This document shows positions 26,608 through 36,596 of a stretch of 64,000 bases of DNA, in pieces (the first letter of the stretch is position 1; the number at the start of each line of letters is the position of its first letter). The stretch comes from Candidatus Hydrogenedentota bacterium (GTDB taxonomy: Bacteria > Hydrogenedentota > Hydrogenedentia > Hydrogenedentales > SLHB01). Location of the stretch: positions 1-64,000 of the forward strand of contig JADLHJ010000069.1 in assembly GCA_020848835.1 (NCBI GenBank). Reading direction: 5' to 3'. A program made the position numbers and the translations under genes. Below the pieces are notes generated by a model, which was not told the DNA's origin, did no database searches, and saw only the letters and a program-made list of their open reading frames with translations.

Positions 26608-27930
26608 ATGAGTGAATCGATGCGCATCGTAGTGGTCGGGGGCGGACGGATGGGATTGCCGCTTGCTTCACTGTTTGCCGACAACGGCGCGACGGTTACG
26701 GTGTGCGATGTCAATTCAGTACTCGTCGATACAATCAACCGCGGCCTGTCCCCGTATGAAGAACCCGATCTTGATCACTACATCGCGCGAAACGTAAAGG
26801 CTTCACGCCTTGCCGCGACAACGAATACCACGGCGGCCGTACATAACGCCAACGTCGTGGTCGTTATCGTGCCCGCCTGGTTGACCGAAGCGCGGGACAT
26901 CGATTACAGCGTGTTGCGCGCGGCCTCGCGAGACATTGGACGCGGCCTACAACCACGCACATTGGTATCGTACGAAACGACCGTAGCCGTTGGCGGAACT
27001 CGATCCGAACTGGTGCCGGTTCTAGAACAGGAAAGCGGGCTCAAGGCGGGCGTCGATTTTTTTGTTAGCTTCAGCCCCGAACGCGTCAAAGCAAATCTGG
27101 TCTTGTCACGATTGCAACAGACCCCAAAAATCGTCGGAGGATACAATACGGCCTCTACGCAAAAAGCGGTCGATTTGTACAAAACTTATCTCGGTGCGCC
27201 GGTAACCGACGTCATCTCATTGGAAGCCGCGGAACTGGCGAAGCTTGCGGGCATGCTGTACCGCGACGTGAACATCGCTCTCGCGAACGAACTCGCCGCA
27301 CTCAGCGAAATCGTGGGGGTAGACTTTGCCCTCGTGCGCGATGCGGCAAATACCGACGGCGAGTCCAGACTGCTACTCCCCGGCATTGGCGTCGGCGGGC
27401 ACTGCACACCGGTGTACCCCCACTTCATGATTAATGACGCGATACGGCGGGGTGTGCCGCAACGCCTTTCCACCGCCGCGCGCGCCATCAACGACGAGCA
27501 GCCCGCGCGCTGTGTGGAGCGCCTCGAACGGCAGTGGAAACCCGTCAATGGCCGCGCGGTACACATTCTAGGCCTCGGTTTTCGTCCGGATGTGAAAGTC
27601 GATACCTACAGCACGGCGTACCCGCTTCGCGACGCCCTGCTGGCGCGAGGGGCCGTCGTTACACTCGAAGACCCGTTCTACAGCGACGACGACGTACGCG
27701 CCGCTGGGTTTGTTCCCGCGCACACAGGACGCGATCGGATGGATGCCATTGTGCTGAATACAGCGCACACCGCATTCAAAGAGCCAAATTTTTCCGATTG
27801 GCGCGCCCATGGAATAGAGGCACTCATCGACGGACGTAATTTTTGGAATGCGGACGCGGTGTCCGGCGCGGGAATTCTCTATCTCGGCATTGGCCGCGAC
27901 GCAGCCCTTTCGCCACCCAACACACTGTAA
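26608..27930 (+). CDS. Nucleotide-sugar 6-dehydrogenase (UGD/WecC family)
   Basis: The protein has 440 residues from ATG 26608, 11 bp after the previous stop; ATG 26620 is an alternative. Rossmann motif VVVGGGRMGLPLAS; SFSPERV; catalytic Cys266 in GGHCTPVYP; C-terminal UDP-binding domain with LGLGFRPDVKVDTYSTAYPL. It oxidises C6 of a UDP-hexose(amine) to the uronic acid with NAD. It differs clearly from the second family member at 36575, so the two probably use different sugars. Confidence 0.88.
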   Translation: MSESMRIVVVGGGRMGLPLASLFADNGATVTVCDVNSVLVDTINRGLSPYEEPDLDHYIARNVKASRLAATTNTTAAVHNANVVVVIVPAWLTEARDIDYSVLRAASRDIGRGLQPRTLVSYETTVAVGGTRSELVPVLEQESGLKAGVDFFVSFSPERVKANLVLSRLQQTPKIVGGYNTASTQKAVDLYKTYLGAPVTDVISLEAAELAKLAGMLYRDVNIALANELAALSEIVGVDFALVRDAANTDGESRLLLPGIGVGGHCTPVYPHFMINDAIRRGVPQRLSTAARAINDEQPARCVERLERQWKPVNGRAVHILGLGFRPDVKVDTYSTAYPLRDALLARGAVVTLEDPFYSDDDVRAAGFVPAHTGRDRMDAIVLNTAHTAFKEPNFSDWRAHGIEALIDGRNFWNADAVSGAGILYLGIGRDAALSPPNTL

Positions 27931-27942
27931 TCGGACTACCGC

Positions 27943-29166
27943 ATGAAGCACGTCAGCCCCAAACGGCCCCGCGCGGGTATGGTGGCGTACACCTACTACG
28001 GAACGGACGAGCGTGTAAAGCGGCACGTCGCACACCTGGTCGACGCGGGATACGATATCGACGTCATCACCCTGGTGGACCCCACTAGGCCCTCGCAACT
28101 ACCCGAGCAGGATCATATGCGGTTCTATTACCCGAGCGCGCGACAGTACGATCGCCAGGGAAAGTTCCAAATCCTGTTCGCATACTTTGGCTTTACGCTC
28201 GCCTGCGCGTGGATTCTGTTGCGCAATCACTTCGGGGCGGGACGCTACGCAATCGTGCATGTCAACAACATGCCGAACTTCATTGTGTTCTGCGCGCTTC
28301 CCCTGCGCGTCCTGGGTGTGCCGGTGGTGTTGGACCTTCACGACAACATGCCGGAAATTTATCAGCATAAGTTTGGAGTAGAAGCTAGGCATTGGGCCAT
28401 ACGCGCGCTGTATCTCGAAGAACGGCTCAGCATGAAGTTTGCTAATTACTGTTTCGCGGCGACGCATACACAGTGCGCGCGGCTGCGCGAGAATGGGTTA
28501 CGCAAATCGACGTCATCGGTTCTATTGAACTTGCCGTCACCCGCCCGGTTTCCCGAATGGCCCTTGCCCGAATCGCCACCGCCCATCGATGGCCCATTCC
28601 GTATGGTTTATCATGGCACTCTAACGCCGCGGCTTGGCGTGGACCTTGCGATACGCGCAGTCGCACTCCTGCGCGAACGTGTTAGAGAACTTCGTTTTGA
28701 GATAACCGGCAATGGCGAACACCGCGATGAACTCGTGCGGCTGGCGAAAGAATTGGACGTAACAGACGCCGTGAGGTTCAGCGAAGGTTTCGTGCCGACA
28801 GAACGCCTTGCGGAGCTACTGCGCGGTGCTCACCTAGGCGTGATCCCCTCGCGCGACACCATCGCAACGAAAGTCATGCTACCGGTAAAACTACTCGAAT
28901 ATGCGCAGCTGGGAATTCCGTGCGTGACCGCGATAACACCCACGATTCAACACTACTTTGACGAAAGCATGGCCCGCTTCGTTCCCCCGGAATCGCCCGA
29001 AGCCATCGCCGATCAGATCGAGTATTTGTACCGGCATCCCGATCTGCGGCTTGAAACCGCACGCAATGCACGCCGTTTCTTTGAGAAATACAACCTTGAT
29101 TCAGAGCGCGCGCGCTACATCGATACAATGAACGCGCTGGCAGGGCAGCGAGCGCCTCGCGCTTAG
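27943..29166 (+). CDS. Family 4 glycosyltransferase (GT-B fold)
   Basis: The protein has 407 residues. The N-terminal half contains a basic nucleotide-independent acceptor domain (VNNMPNFIVFCALPLRVLGVPVVLDLHDNMPE, WbuB-like); the donor domain has YHGTLTPRLGVDLAIRAVALL and the EYAQLGIPCV region. It starts 12 bp after the dehydrogenase, in the same operon. Its TAG stop shares four bases (TTAG) with the stop of the convergent aminotransferase gene. Likely adds a sugar to the lipid-linked repeat unit. Sugar and linkage cannot be told. Confidence 0.9.
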   Translation: MKHVSPKRPRAGMVAYTYYGTDERVKRHVAHLVDAGYDIDVITLVDPTRPSQLPEQDHMRFYYPSARQYDRQGKFQILFAYFGFTLACAWILLRNHFGAGRYAIVHVNNMPNFIVFCALPLRVLGVPVVLDLHDNMPEIYQHKFGVEARHWAIRALYLEERLSMKFANYCFAATHTQCARLRENGLRKSTSSVLLNLPSPARFPEWPLPESPPPIDGPFRMVYHGTLTPRLGVDLAIRAVALLRERVRELRFEITGNGEHRDELVRLAKELDVTDAVRFSEGFVPTERLAELLRGAHLGVIPSRDTIATKVMLPVKLLEYAQLGIPCVTAITPTIQHYFDESMARFVPPESPEAIADQIEYLYRHPDLRLETARNARRFFEKYNLDSERARYIDTMNALAGQRAPRA

Positions 29167-30266
29167 ACACGCTCGAATGCGTAGACTGCCTTTGCCACCG
29201 TTTCAATCTGCTCCTCGGTAAGATCTGGGTGCATCGGCAGCGAAAGAATTCGCTTTGCGAACCTCGCCGACGCGGGAGCGCCGGCCGGAACGGTGCGAAT
29301 CCCGGTGTATGCCGTTTGATTGGCGACGGGCACTGGATAATGAATTCCGCAGTAGATCTGCTGATCCTGCAACGTCTTAAGCATATCGTCGCGGCGATCG
29401 TGCTGCACAACGTACAAATGCCACACATGTTCTACGTCCGGATTCGCCTTCGGCAACACGAGGCTCGTGCCCGCCAGGCGTTCGGCATAGCGCGCTGCGA
29501 AGGCACGGCGCTTCGCATTCCATTCATTCAAGTACTTCAGCTTCACCTTGAGGACCGCAGCCTGCATGCTGTGCAAACGGGTATTAAAGCCGACGACGGG
29601 ATGTACGTACTTCGCGGCCTGACCGACATTGCGATAAACTCGGATTTGTTCCGCAAGCGCTGGGTCGTTCGTCACGACTGCGCCGCCTTCGCCATAAGAA
29701 CCCAAGTTTTTGCCGGGATAAAAACTGAAGCATCCCATGACGCCAAAGGTACCAACGGCCTTACCTTTGTACCGCGCGCCGTGCGCCTGGCACGCGTCTT
29801 CGATCACATGAAGCCCATGTTTGCGCGCGACCGCCATCACGGCGTCCATATCCGCCGGTTGCCCATAGAGGTGCACCGGCATGATCGCCTTGGTGCGCGG
29901 CGTGATGGCCTGTTCGATTAGAAGGGCATTGATGAGATAGTCGCTCTCGTTGATGTCGACAAGCACAGGCGTCGCGCCCGCAAGCGCTATGGCGTTGACT
30001 GTAGCAATAAACGTGTTGGCTACGGTGATGACTTCATCGCCAGGGCCGATGCCGAGTACGCGCACCGCAAGGTTAAGCGCGTCGGTACCGGAGTTTACAC
30101 CAACGCAGTGGTCCGCGCCGCAGTACGCCGCAAACGCCTGCTCGAACTCCTGCACAGCGGGCCCAAGAACAAATGCGCCGGTACTTAGAACCTTATCCAA
30201 TTCCGCATGAATCTCGTCTCTAATCGAGTGGTATTGCGCGACGAGATCGACAAAATTTACCTTCAA
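29163..30266 (-). CDS. DegT/DnrJ/EryC1-type sugar aminotransferase (WbpE/WlbC type)
   Basis: The protein has 367 residues. PLP-binding Lys186 in SFYPGKNLGSYGEGGA, Asp157 in EDACQAHGA and NSGTDALNLA (58-67) are all present. WbpE/WlbC enzymes transfer an amino group from glutamate to the 3-keto sugar made by the Gfo/Idh/MocA partner. Together with the genes at 25094 and 26114 and a UDP-GlcNAc dehydrogenase (36575) it completes a route to UDP-2,3-diacetamido-2,3-dideoxyglucuronate. It is encoded convergently with its partners. About 230 bp without a gene separate its start from the lyase gene. Confidence 0.9.
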   Translation of the reverse strand: MKVNFVDLVAQYHSIRDEIHAELDKVLSTGAFVLGPAVQEFEQAFAAYCGADHCVGVNSGTDALNLAVRVLGIGPGDEVITVANTFIATVNAIALAGATPVLVDINESDYLINALLIEQAITPRTKAIMPVHLYGQPADMDAVMAVARKHGLHVIEDACQAHGARYKGKAVGTFGVMGCFSFYPGKNLGSYGEGGAVVTNDPALAEQIRVYRNVGQAAKYVHPVVGFNTRLHSMQAAVLKVKLKYLNEWNAKRRAFAARYAERLAGTSLVLPKANPDVEHVWHLYVVQHDRRDDMLKTLQDQQIYCGIHYPVPVANQTAYTGIRTVPAGAPASARFAKRILSLPMHPDLTEEQIETVAKAVYAFERV

Positions 30267-30500
30267 TTCAGCAACCCTTTGCCGTTGTTATTTGCTTCGG
30301 CAGCTCAGCACGGAATGCCGTCGCAAAGAGTGAAAAAACCCTAACACACACGCTCCCGCATGAGCAAAGTCCCACCGGCTGCAAATGACAGGGCGAGTGG
30401 ACAAAATGAGGACTACGCATTACGATCATTCAGGGCACGGGCCGATGCGGAGCCGATTTGAAAAGTGCGCTCGACTGCTGCCCCCACACGGAGTGCACAG

Positions 30501-32849
30501 GTGTTTGTGAAATTACGCCATGCTATCGCGGCGCTCGCCGGAGTCGCCGCGATATCGATTGCGGCGGGTTGTCCCCAACCCGAAATACTTCCGCGCGCCG
30601 ACAAACCGGAACAGGGCCGCGGTGAGGGCCTGAACTCCCTTAGCCGGCCGTTTACAGACAAAGAACTATTTCGAGCGATTGATCTCAACACGCCGGGCTT
30701 GGAAAAGACTCGGCAATTTGTAAACGACGACAAACTCGATGCTGCCACGCGAGAGCTCCACAACTTCTTTCGCGGCAAGATTGGCAACGCGCCGTTTGTC
30801 GATCCGGAAATCGATTTGATCTACTTCGACGAAGAGCAACGTCAGGCCGCCGAAAGGTCCGCGCGCACAGGGCACCTTGTGTCGAAGTATACGGGGAATG
30901 TGTTTCAGCTAGATCCAAGTCGGTTTGACTTGGGGGCGGTAGATTTCTCGAATGTGGATCCGCTCGACGCGCTGTACTTGCTCGGGCTGGATGAAATCAG
31001 CGACCGGTACAGACCGGCCTTTTTTGTAACGGGCGATCCGATATACGTCCAGCGCTCGAGCGAGCTCATCTCCAGTTACTTCCATCATTTTCACGGCGGG
31101 GCGAGAAACAGCGCGCCTGACACGGCCCTGACCCCATGGGAGCGCTGGACCGTCCGGCATCGCCTCAGCCATTTGCTTGTCTATTTCACGCTGTTTCAGA
31201 AGACAGATCTTGATTACAAAGTCACTGCCAAGGCGCTGAAAATCATTCTGGAGGACGAACGTCTACACGTTTCGAGAGGACACTTGTGGCAAGGGAATGC
31301 TATCCAGTACATGTGCTTCACCGGCGCGCAAGCTGGCGCCATCTATTACCCCTTCCGCGAATCGGAACTGTGGTTCGAGAGCCAAACGAGCCTACTCCTC
31401 AATGGCATGCGCGATCTCGCGCCGGACGGGTGCAACAGCGATCTTTCGGCTGCCTATGCAGCATCGTATGCCCTTTGGTGCGATCTCTACAAACCCGTCG
31501 CATGGCTTGACAGCCCGAGGAGCCTGGAGAACGTGCCGAGTGATGTTCATGATCGAATTGAGGCACTTGGCGAATGGCTAATGAACACCACGAAGCCGAA
31601 CGGTGAGTACGCACCATTTAACGACAGCGACCGCCCGTCATTCTTCCCCGAGTATGCGCGCGGACTCGGCGCTTTCTTTGACTACTTTGGGCGCTCGGAC
31701 TTTGAATGGTTTGCAACCAATAAAGCGTCGGGCGCCCCGCCCATTTATCAGTCGTTCCCGCCCACGTCCGACACGCCAAGCTATGCCGGAATCTATGTCA
31801 TGCGTAAGGGATGGAACACGAATGCAATTTACCTCGCCTCGGATTTCGGCCCAGGCGGCTGGGCGCACAACCATCCCGACTTTGGAAGTTTCGTTCTGCA
31901 TGCATTTGGTGAAGATTTGATCGATGAAGGCCGCACGGCACCCTACGGCAGCGCTCTTCATGACGGATACTCGATTCGCTACTGGGCGCACAATGTGATC
32001 GCGGTGGATGGTTTGGGGCAGGAAGTCGGACCGATGGGACGCGCGCCCTACGGACAACCCGTTCCGACGCCATGGGAAACAAACGCCGTTTTCGACTACG
32101 TTTCAGGTTCATATCCGCTACACGAGCTGCACCCGGCCAACTTGCCGGGGGTGGTCCACCAACGGGCGATTTATTACGCCAAGCCCGATTACTTCCTTGT
32201 GCTCGATCGGGTGGAAGGATCCGGCGTCCGCCGAGTGTGGTGCAAATTTCAATTGGGATCGTCGCTCACCGCGACGTTGGAAGGCACTTCCGTGCATGGT
32301 GTAAGTCAAACCGGCACCTCAGTTTGGATCATTCCGGGCGATTCGCGCGCAACGCCAGCAGTAATCACAGGGCAGACCGAGCCGCGGTTTGACGGCTGGG
32401 TAAGTACAGACAATACGCTTACCGCGCCTCACGCCGCGCCGTCGATTGAATACGAGGACGATCAAATGCTGCCGGTGAATTATGTCACCGTCATTCAGCC
32501 AACGCGAAATCCGAATACACCCCCGCTCCGGGTAACGTCGCATTCGGTTTCGGGCGCAAACGGGACCGGGCGTGCGATTCGCGTTTCACCGTCCTCATTG
32601 AACTACGAAGACATCTATCTTTTGCGTCACGACGGAGAGACCGTTGCGCTGCAAGATCGAGACGTTGTATTTAACGGCGATTTGGCTCAATTCCATGTGA
32701 CAGGTGCCATTCTCGATCGGGTTGCGGTAGTCAACGCAAACACCCTGTCATTCACGGAAAACGGCGTTATATTCGCATACACCTTTCCGAAAGCGACGAG
32801 CGCATATGCGCTCGCAAGCGAGGATTTCGCCATCTGGCGCACCGAGTAA
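30501..32849 (+). CDS. Heparinase II/III-type polysaccharide lyase, lipoprotein
   Basis: The protein has 782 residues from GTG 30501 (GGAG 7 bases upstream); GTG 30507 is equally good. Lipoprotein signal ending IAAGC. Residues about 60-430 form an alpha-helical toroid (alginate-lyase-like, with GNAIQYMCFTGAQAG). From about 440 a beta-rich heparinase II/III C-terminal domain starts with GWAHNHPDFGSFVLHAFGEDLIDEG, followed by YWAHNVIAVDG. Such lyases cut uronic-acid polymers by beta-elimination, which fits a uronate-containing product. Inside a synthesis locus it may trim chains or clear misrouted polymer, as AlgL does for alginate. Confidence 0.85.
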   Translation: MFVKLRHAIAALAGVAAISIAAGCPQPEILPRADKPEQGRGEGLNSLSRPFTDKELFRAIDLNTPGLEKTRQFVNDDKLDAATRELHNFFRGKIGNAPFVDPEIDLIYFDEEQRQAAERSARTGHLVSKYTGNVFQLDPSRFDLGAVDFSNVDPLDALYLLGLDEISDRYRPAFFVTGDPIYVQRSSELISSYFHHFHGGARNSAPDTALTPWERWTVRHRLSHLLVYFTLFQKTDLDYKVTAKALKIILEDERLHVSRGHLWQGNAIQYMCFTGAQAGAIYYPFRESELWFESQTSLLLNGMRDLAPDGCNSDLSAAYAASYALWCDLYKPVAWLDSPRSLENVPSDVHDRIEALGEWLMNTTKPNGEYAPFNDSDRPSFFPEYARGLGAFFDYFGRSDFEWFATNKASGAPPIYQSFPPTSDTPSYAGIYVMRKGWNTNAIYLASDFGPGGWAHNHPDFGSFVLHAFGEDLIDEGRTAPYGSALHDGYSIRYWAHNVIAVDGLGQEVGPMGRAPYGQPVPTPWETNAVFDYVSGSYPLHELHPANLPGVVHQRAIYYAKPDYFLVLDRVEGSGVRRVWCKFQLGSSLTATLEGTSVHGVSQTGTSVWIIPGDSRATPAVITGQTEPRFDGWVSTDNTLTAPHAAPSIEYEDDQMLPVNYVTVIQPTRNPNTPPLRVTSHSVSGANGTGRAIRVSPSSLNYEDIYLLRHDGETVALQDRDVVFNGDLAQFHVTGAILDRVAVVNANTLSFTENGVIFAYTFPKATSAYALASEDFAIWRTE

Positions 32850-33051
32850 ACCCGCGAAGTCGGGTACGCCCGATTGAATTGGAATCAGACTCACGCTTCC
32901 GTTCGCTTTGGCGGTTATCGGGGTGTTTATGCATTTATCCCTAAGACCGAAATGTTTCAGTCGACGCACCCCACACCGCTAGCGCTATGTGGCGGTCCTG
33001 AAAATTCGGTATCATCCGGGCACTTAATGGCGTTTCTGGCAGACAATCCAC

Positions 33052-35730
33052 ATGATGACAGTCAAGACCCGTAGAGTCGCTGTGTTTGTAGTTGCCTTGG
33101 CACTCTCAGGAGCAGTCGCGGCGTGCTTTGTGTCATCTGTTCGTGGCAGCTACGTCGGGGTGCGCGTAGAAGCAGAGGTGACGAATCTCGATCCCCCGCT
33201 GCTTGTGTGGGGGCCTCGTCAAAACGAGTTCGTACCGATGGACCCTATCCCTGCGGATTCGCCGGACGCTCCCGTGGCGCACTACGAGTTTGTGCTGACG
33301 AAAGTTGGTGAAACCGAACCGAGTGCCGCAAATGCGTCTGTAACGATATTCGGAATTCCCCGCCCCATGGCAGGCGAGCAAACGCCGCCTGGCAGTTGGC
33401 GTGTTACGAAGGAAGCCATTTCCTCTACACCTGTGAACCGCACGGCTACCTATCGATGGGAGCATTGGGGACCGGAAGGATTATCGCTTGCATTCGCAAC
33501 AGGGCCCGATGGCGGAACGGTGATCGTCAAAACAGCTCAAGGTGAACAGCGCATCAATACGCACAGCGAAAAAAATGGGCGAATCAATATCCCAATCGCA
33601 CCCAATCGAATACGGCGCGCGTTTAGTGCGCGCGTCCCCCGCCCCGCTCTTGTCTCGCTCCATCTTCGATTCCCAAATGCCGAACGGCTAAAATTACTGC
33701 ATGTTGAATCGTGGCGGCCCTTCGTCGCAAAAGGATCTGAGCCCAATGTATCCGAGTCGCCTCCACTCACACCCCTTTTCACTCGTGCGGATTTCGAGAA
33801 GGAGAACAATGGCGCGCCATCGGGTTGGTGGGTGAGTAATCGCGAACATGTTGTACGCAGCGCAGATGCAGTTTCAAATAGTGCAATAACCTGGACCCTT
33901 GCGCCCAACGATAAAGACGCAACACGCCTGGTCAAGACAATTGATGCCGATTTGTCTGGTGAGACCATGGAGGTCGTTGCTAAGGTAAAAGCCTCAGCCA
34001 TAGACACGTTTACTGTGGCGATCACAGGAAAGTCGGAGGGAAAAGAATTTTCCTTTGCATCGACCAACACCGCCTCCGGCGAGTGGGAGACCGTGCGCCG
34101 TGTGGTGCAACTCCCAAAAGTTGTAGACACGTCTACCTTAAACGCACGTTTGATGCTCTCGCCCCACGCGACCGCACCTGTGCACGTGACTGCCGTCGAA
34201 ATCAATCATGGTTACATTGCGTCACCTATTACGTGGACACTACCGGATACTGCGGATCAATTGAGCTCGGCGATCGCGACTGAGACCCTCCAACGCGACG
34301 CACAAACCGGAGATATTGTACTGCCAGATCCGTCCATACTCGAATTGGGAGGAACTGGAACGGCGGTCATCGGTTTTCTCCTGGCGCTTGTCGTACTTGG
34401 ATTGCTTCACATCGTAACGCGGACTATTCAAGCCGGTTGGCGGAGATTTCCCGAATCGCGATGGAAACATCGAACGGCGTCCGCAATTGCAAATCTTGCC
34501 CTAATCCTGACCAGTTGTGTGGTGGGTATCGGGCTTATTGAAGCATCTCTGCGGTTGATTTACTTTGGCACGTTGTCCGGCATTGATGTGCGTTCCAACA
34601 TCTCAGTGCAGGCGCACCCTACACGCGGTTGGATGATGAGACCAAACAATCGCGCACGCACGCAGTACCTCGACTATGACGTGTTGGTCACGACGAATTC
34701 GAAGGGGCTGCGCGACGGTGAGCACGCATACGAACATCCCAAAGGTGTTTACCGCATCGCTCTCCTCGGCGATTCTTTCATGGAAGCTTATCAGGTCGAC
34801 ATGGCATTTGCCTTGCCCCAACTGCTCGAAGTGGCCCTCGAGTCACGCAATGTTGAAGTGATCAACTTTGGCGTTCGGGGGTATGGCACGGCCCAGGAAT
34901 ATCTCATGCTGCTGGAGGAAGGTCTTCGGTACACACCGGACCTGGTTCTGCTCGCGTACTATCCACTCAACGATCTTGTCGATAACTCGTACGAATTAAC
35001 ACAGCTCGCCTGGGGCGATGACGTATGGCGCACCGCTTCCCGCCCCTACCCTGCCATCGATACTGATGGCACAATTTCTGTGGCGCTACGCGATCCTCTA
35101 AAGGCGCGGCGAGCCATTGAGCTGGATGTGGCCCAAAGTCTGCGGTGGAAGGAAATTCTCGCCAATCGAGGTTTTATAATGAATACCGCAACGCATGAAA
35201 CGTTCAGGTTTCTACAGCAGGCCTACTCGCTTGATAACTCAATACAATTCGATCCAAATGTCGAGTATGGGTCGTTGCTCACAAGTTACTCGCCCGGTGT
35301 GCCGCAACATCCTGAAATGACAGCCGACCAGTACGCAGCACTTTGGAACGACGCATGGGACATCACCGCGCGGTGTATTCGCGAAATCCGCCTTGTGGCG
35401 GCGCAGAACGGGGCCAAGTTTGCAGCGTTCTCGATTCCCGCAAAGATTCAGGTTGACGAGCGACTTCAGGCTTCATTGTTATCGCAGTTTCCTGGATTGC
35501 AGTTGAATATCGAAAAACCCCAAGCTCAGCTCGCAGCACTCGCAGAAGCCGAAGGCTTCGCGAAGCTTGATCTTTTCCCTGTTATCAAGGCTAGTTGCGG
35601 AACGGATGGATCGGTCCTCTACCACAGGTACCGCGACACGCATTGGAATTCGAAAGGCCATGCCGTAGCGGCCAAAGCCTTGATAGAATTTCTTAAATCG
35701 CACGAGTTGATTCCTTCCAACGTGCAATGA
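33052..35730 (+). CDS. GWW domain - transmembrane - SGNH acyltransferase/esterase fusion
   Basis: The protein has 892 residues (starts ATG ATG). Order: N-terminal signal/anchor (about 8-28), a beta-rich region to about 235, one GWW module (about 240-390, with SGWWVSNRE), membrane segments at about 430-455 and 476-505, then an SGNH domain. Catalytic Ser575 is in LLGDSF, with block II/III FGVRGYG near 605, and Asp862/His864 in DTHW, the signature also seen in AlgJ/AlgX acetyltransferases. It probably O-acetylates or deacetylates the polymer outside the inner membrane. The fusion of the module found in lipoprotein 13487 with this enzyme is unusual. Confidence 0.82.
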   Translation: MMTVKTRRVAVFVVALALSGAVAACFVSSVRGSYVGVRVEAEVTNLDPPLLVWGPRQNEFVPMDPIPADSPDAPVAHYEFVLTKVGETEPSAANASVTIFGIPRPMAGEQTPPGSWRVTKEAISSTPVNRTATYRWEHWGPEGLSLAFATGPDGGTVIVKTAQGEQRINTHSEKNGRINIPIAPNRIRRAFSARVPRPALVSLHLRFPNAERLKLLHVESWRPFVAKGSEPNVSESPPLTPLFTRADFEKENNGAPSGWWVSNREHVVRSADAVSNSAITWTLAPNDKDATRLVKTIDADLSGETMEVVAKVKASAIDTFTVAITGKSEGKEFSFASTNTASGEWETVRRVVQLPKVVDTSTLNARLMLSPHATAPVHVTAVEINHGYIASPITWTLPDTADQLSSAIATETLQRDAQTGDIVLPDPSILELGGTGTAVIGFLLALVVLGLLHIVTRTIQAGWRRFPESRWKHRTASAIANLALILTSCVVGIGLIEASLRLIYFGTLSGIDVRSNISVQAHPTRGWMMRPNNRARTQYLDYDVLVTTNSKGLRDGEHAYEHPKGVYRIALLGDSFMEAYQVDMAFALPQLLEVALESRNVEVINFGVRGYGTAQEYLMLLEEGLRYTPDLVLLAYYPLNDLVDNSYELTQLAWGDDVWRTASRPYPAIDTDGTISVALRDPLKARRAIELDVAQSLRWKEILANRGFIMNTATHETFRFLQQAYSLDNSIQFDPNVEYGSLLTSYSPGVPQHPEMTADQYAALWNDAWDITARCIREIRLVAAQNGAKFAAFSIPAKIQVDERLQASLLSQFPGLQLNIEKPQAQLAALAEAEGFAKLDLFPVIKASCGTDGSVLYHRYRDTHWNSKGHAVAAKALIEFLKSHELIPSNVQ

Positions 35731-35741
35731 ATAAGAAGCGC

Positions 35742-36596
35742 TTATTTTTTATTAAGTACTACGACGCCATATTTATAAACATCGGCGTAGCAGACCACGC
35801 ACGGGTCGGCGATTATTTTGTTCCATGCGCTATGCATCCCTTCGGACCAACGAATCCAACTGCACACGTACAAAGCATTGTCAGACAAGTATGGCTTAAT
35901 CATCTCAAAGTACCGCAGGGTCGCCGTGGGCTCAAGGTGGCCGTCGATGAACGCATAATCAATTGTTCCCATCACGCGCAGCACTTCAGGAAGCGTAACT
36001 TGAAACTCACCAATGTAGCCGCGCGCACACGAAATTCCTAATGATGAGAGGTGGCGATCCGCTGCGCGCGACAAGTCCTCCGAACCTTCCAGCGTCTCGA
36101 TGGTACCCGCGCCGTTTAGCGTGAGTGCCGCCGACTGAAAACTGGTGGAGACTCCGATCGAGGTGCCAATTTCGAGGCACCGCAGCGGACGGAACGAACG
36201 AATGAGCCGAAATAGCAAAAAATTCCAAACATATGGTTTCGCGCCGACGCGGCACAGTTCGCCCAAGGTATACTCGTCGAAGTGAAGCTGGCCTGTCTCA
36301 GCTTCTTTGCCAAAATTCCGCATTCGCACCTTTTCTTCGCTGCCGCACAATTCCTGCCGGAATCGTTCGCAGCGCCACAGCCATTCCCGCTCCGGCGCGT
36401 CCGCGGAGAATCGGGCAAATTCGCGCAACGCTAGGGCTAACTGGGAGGCTGGTGCCTGATCGAACCGGGCCAAGGCACGCGAAGCGCGCCGTGCATGAAG
36501 TATGAACCAGATATCCTTCGCCGCTTGTTTGGGGCTTTGCCAAGGATACATAAGCCGTGCCCTGCCGGTTGCCATTACAGCTTCACGATCGAACAT
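35742..36596 (-). CDS. Class I SAM-dependent methyltransferase
   Basis: The protein has 284 residues. SAM loop LRCLEIGTSIGVSTSF near 140-155, acidic residue in IETLEGSEDL, and IDYAFIDGHLEP, the pattern of the O-methyltransferase-3/class I group. The start overlaps the 3' end of the dehydrogenase gene by 22 bp; a Met eight codons in would reduce this to nothing, so the start is uncertain. Likely modifies a sugar or small acceptor; the acceptor is unknown. It ends 11 bp from the convergent SGNH fusion gene. Confidence 0.82.
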   Translation of the reverse strand: MFDREAVMATGRARLMYPWQSPKQAAKDIWFILHARRASRALARFDQAPASQLALALREFARFSADAPEREWLWRCERFRQELCGSEEKVRMRNFGKEAETGQLHFDEYTLGELCRVGAKPYVWNFLLFRLIRSFRPLRCLEIGTSIGVSTSFQSAALTLNGAGTIETLEGSEDLSRAADRHLSSLGISCARGYIGEFQVTLPEVLRVMGTIDYAFIDGHLEPTATLRYFEMIKPYLSDNALYVCSWIRWSEGMHSAWNKIIADPCVVCYADVYKYGVVVLNKK

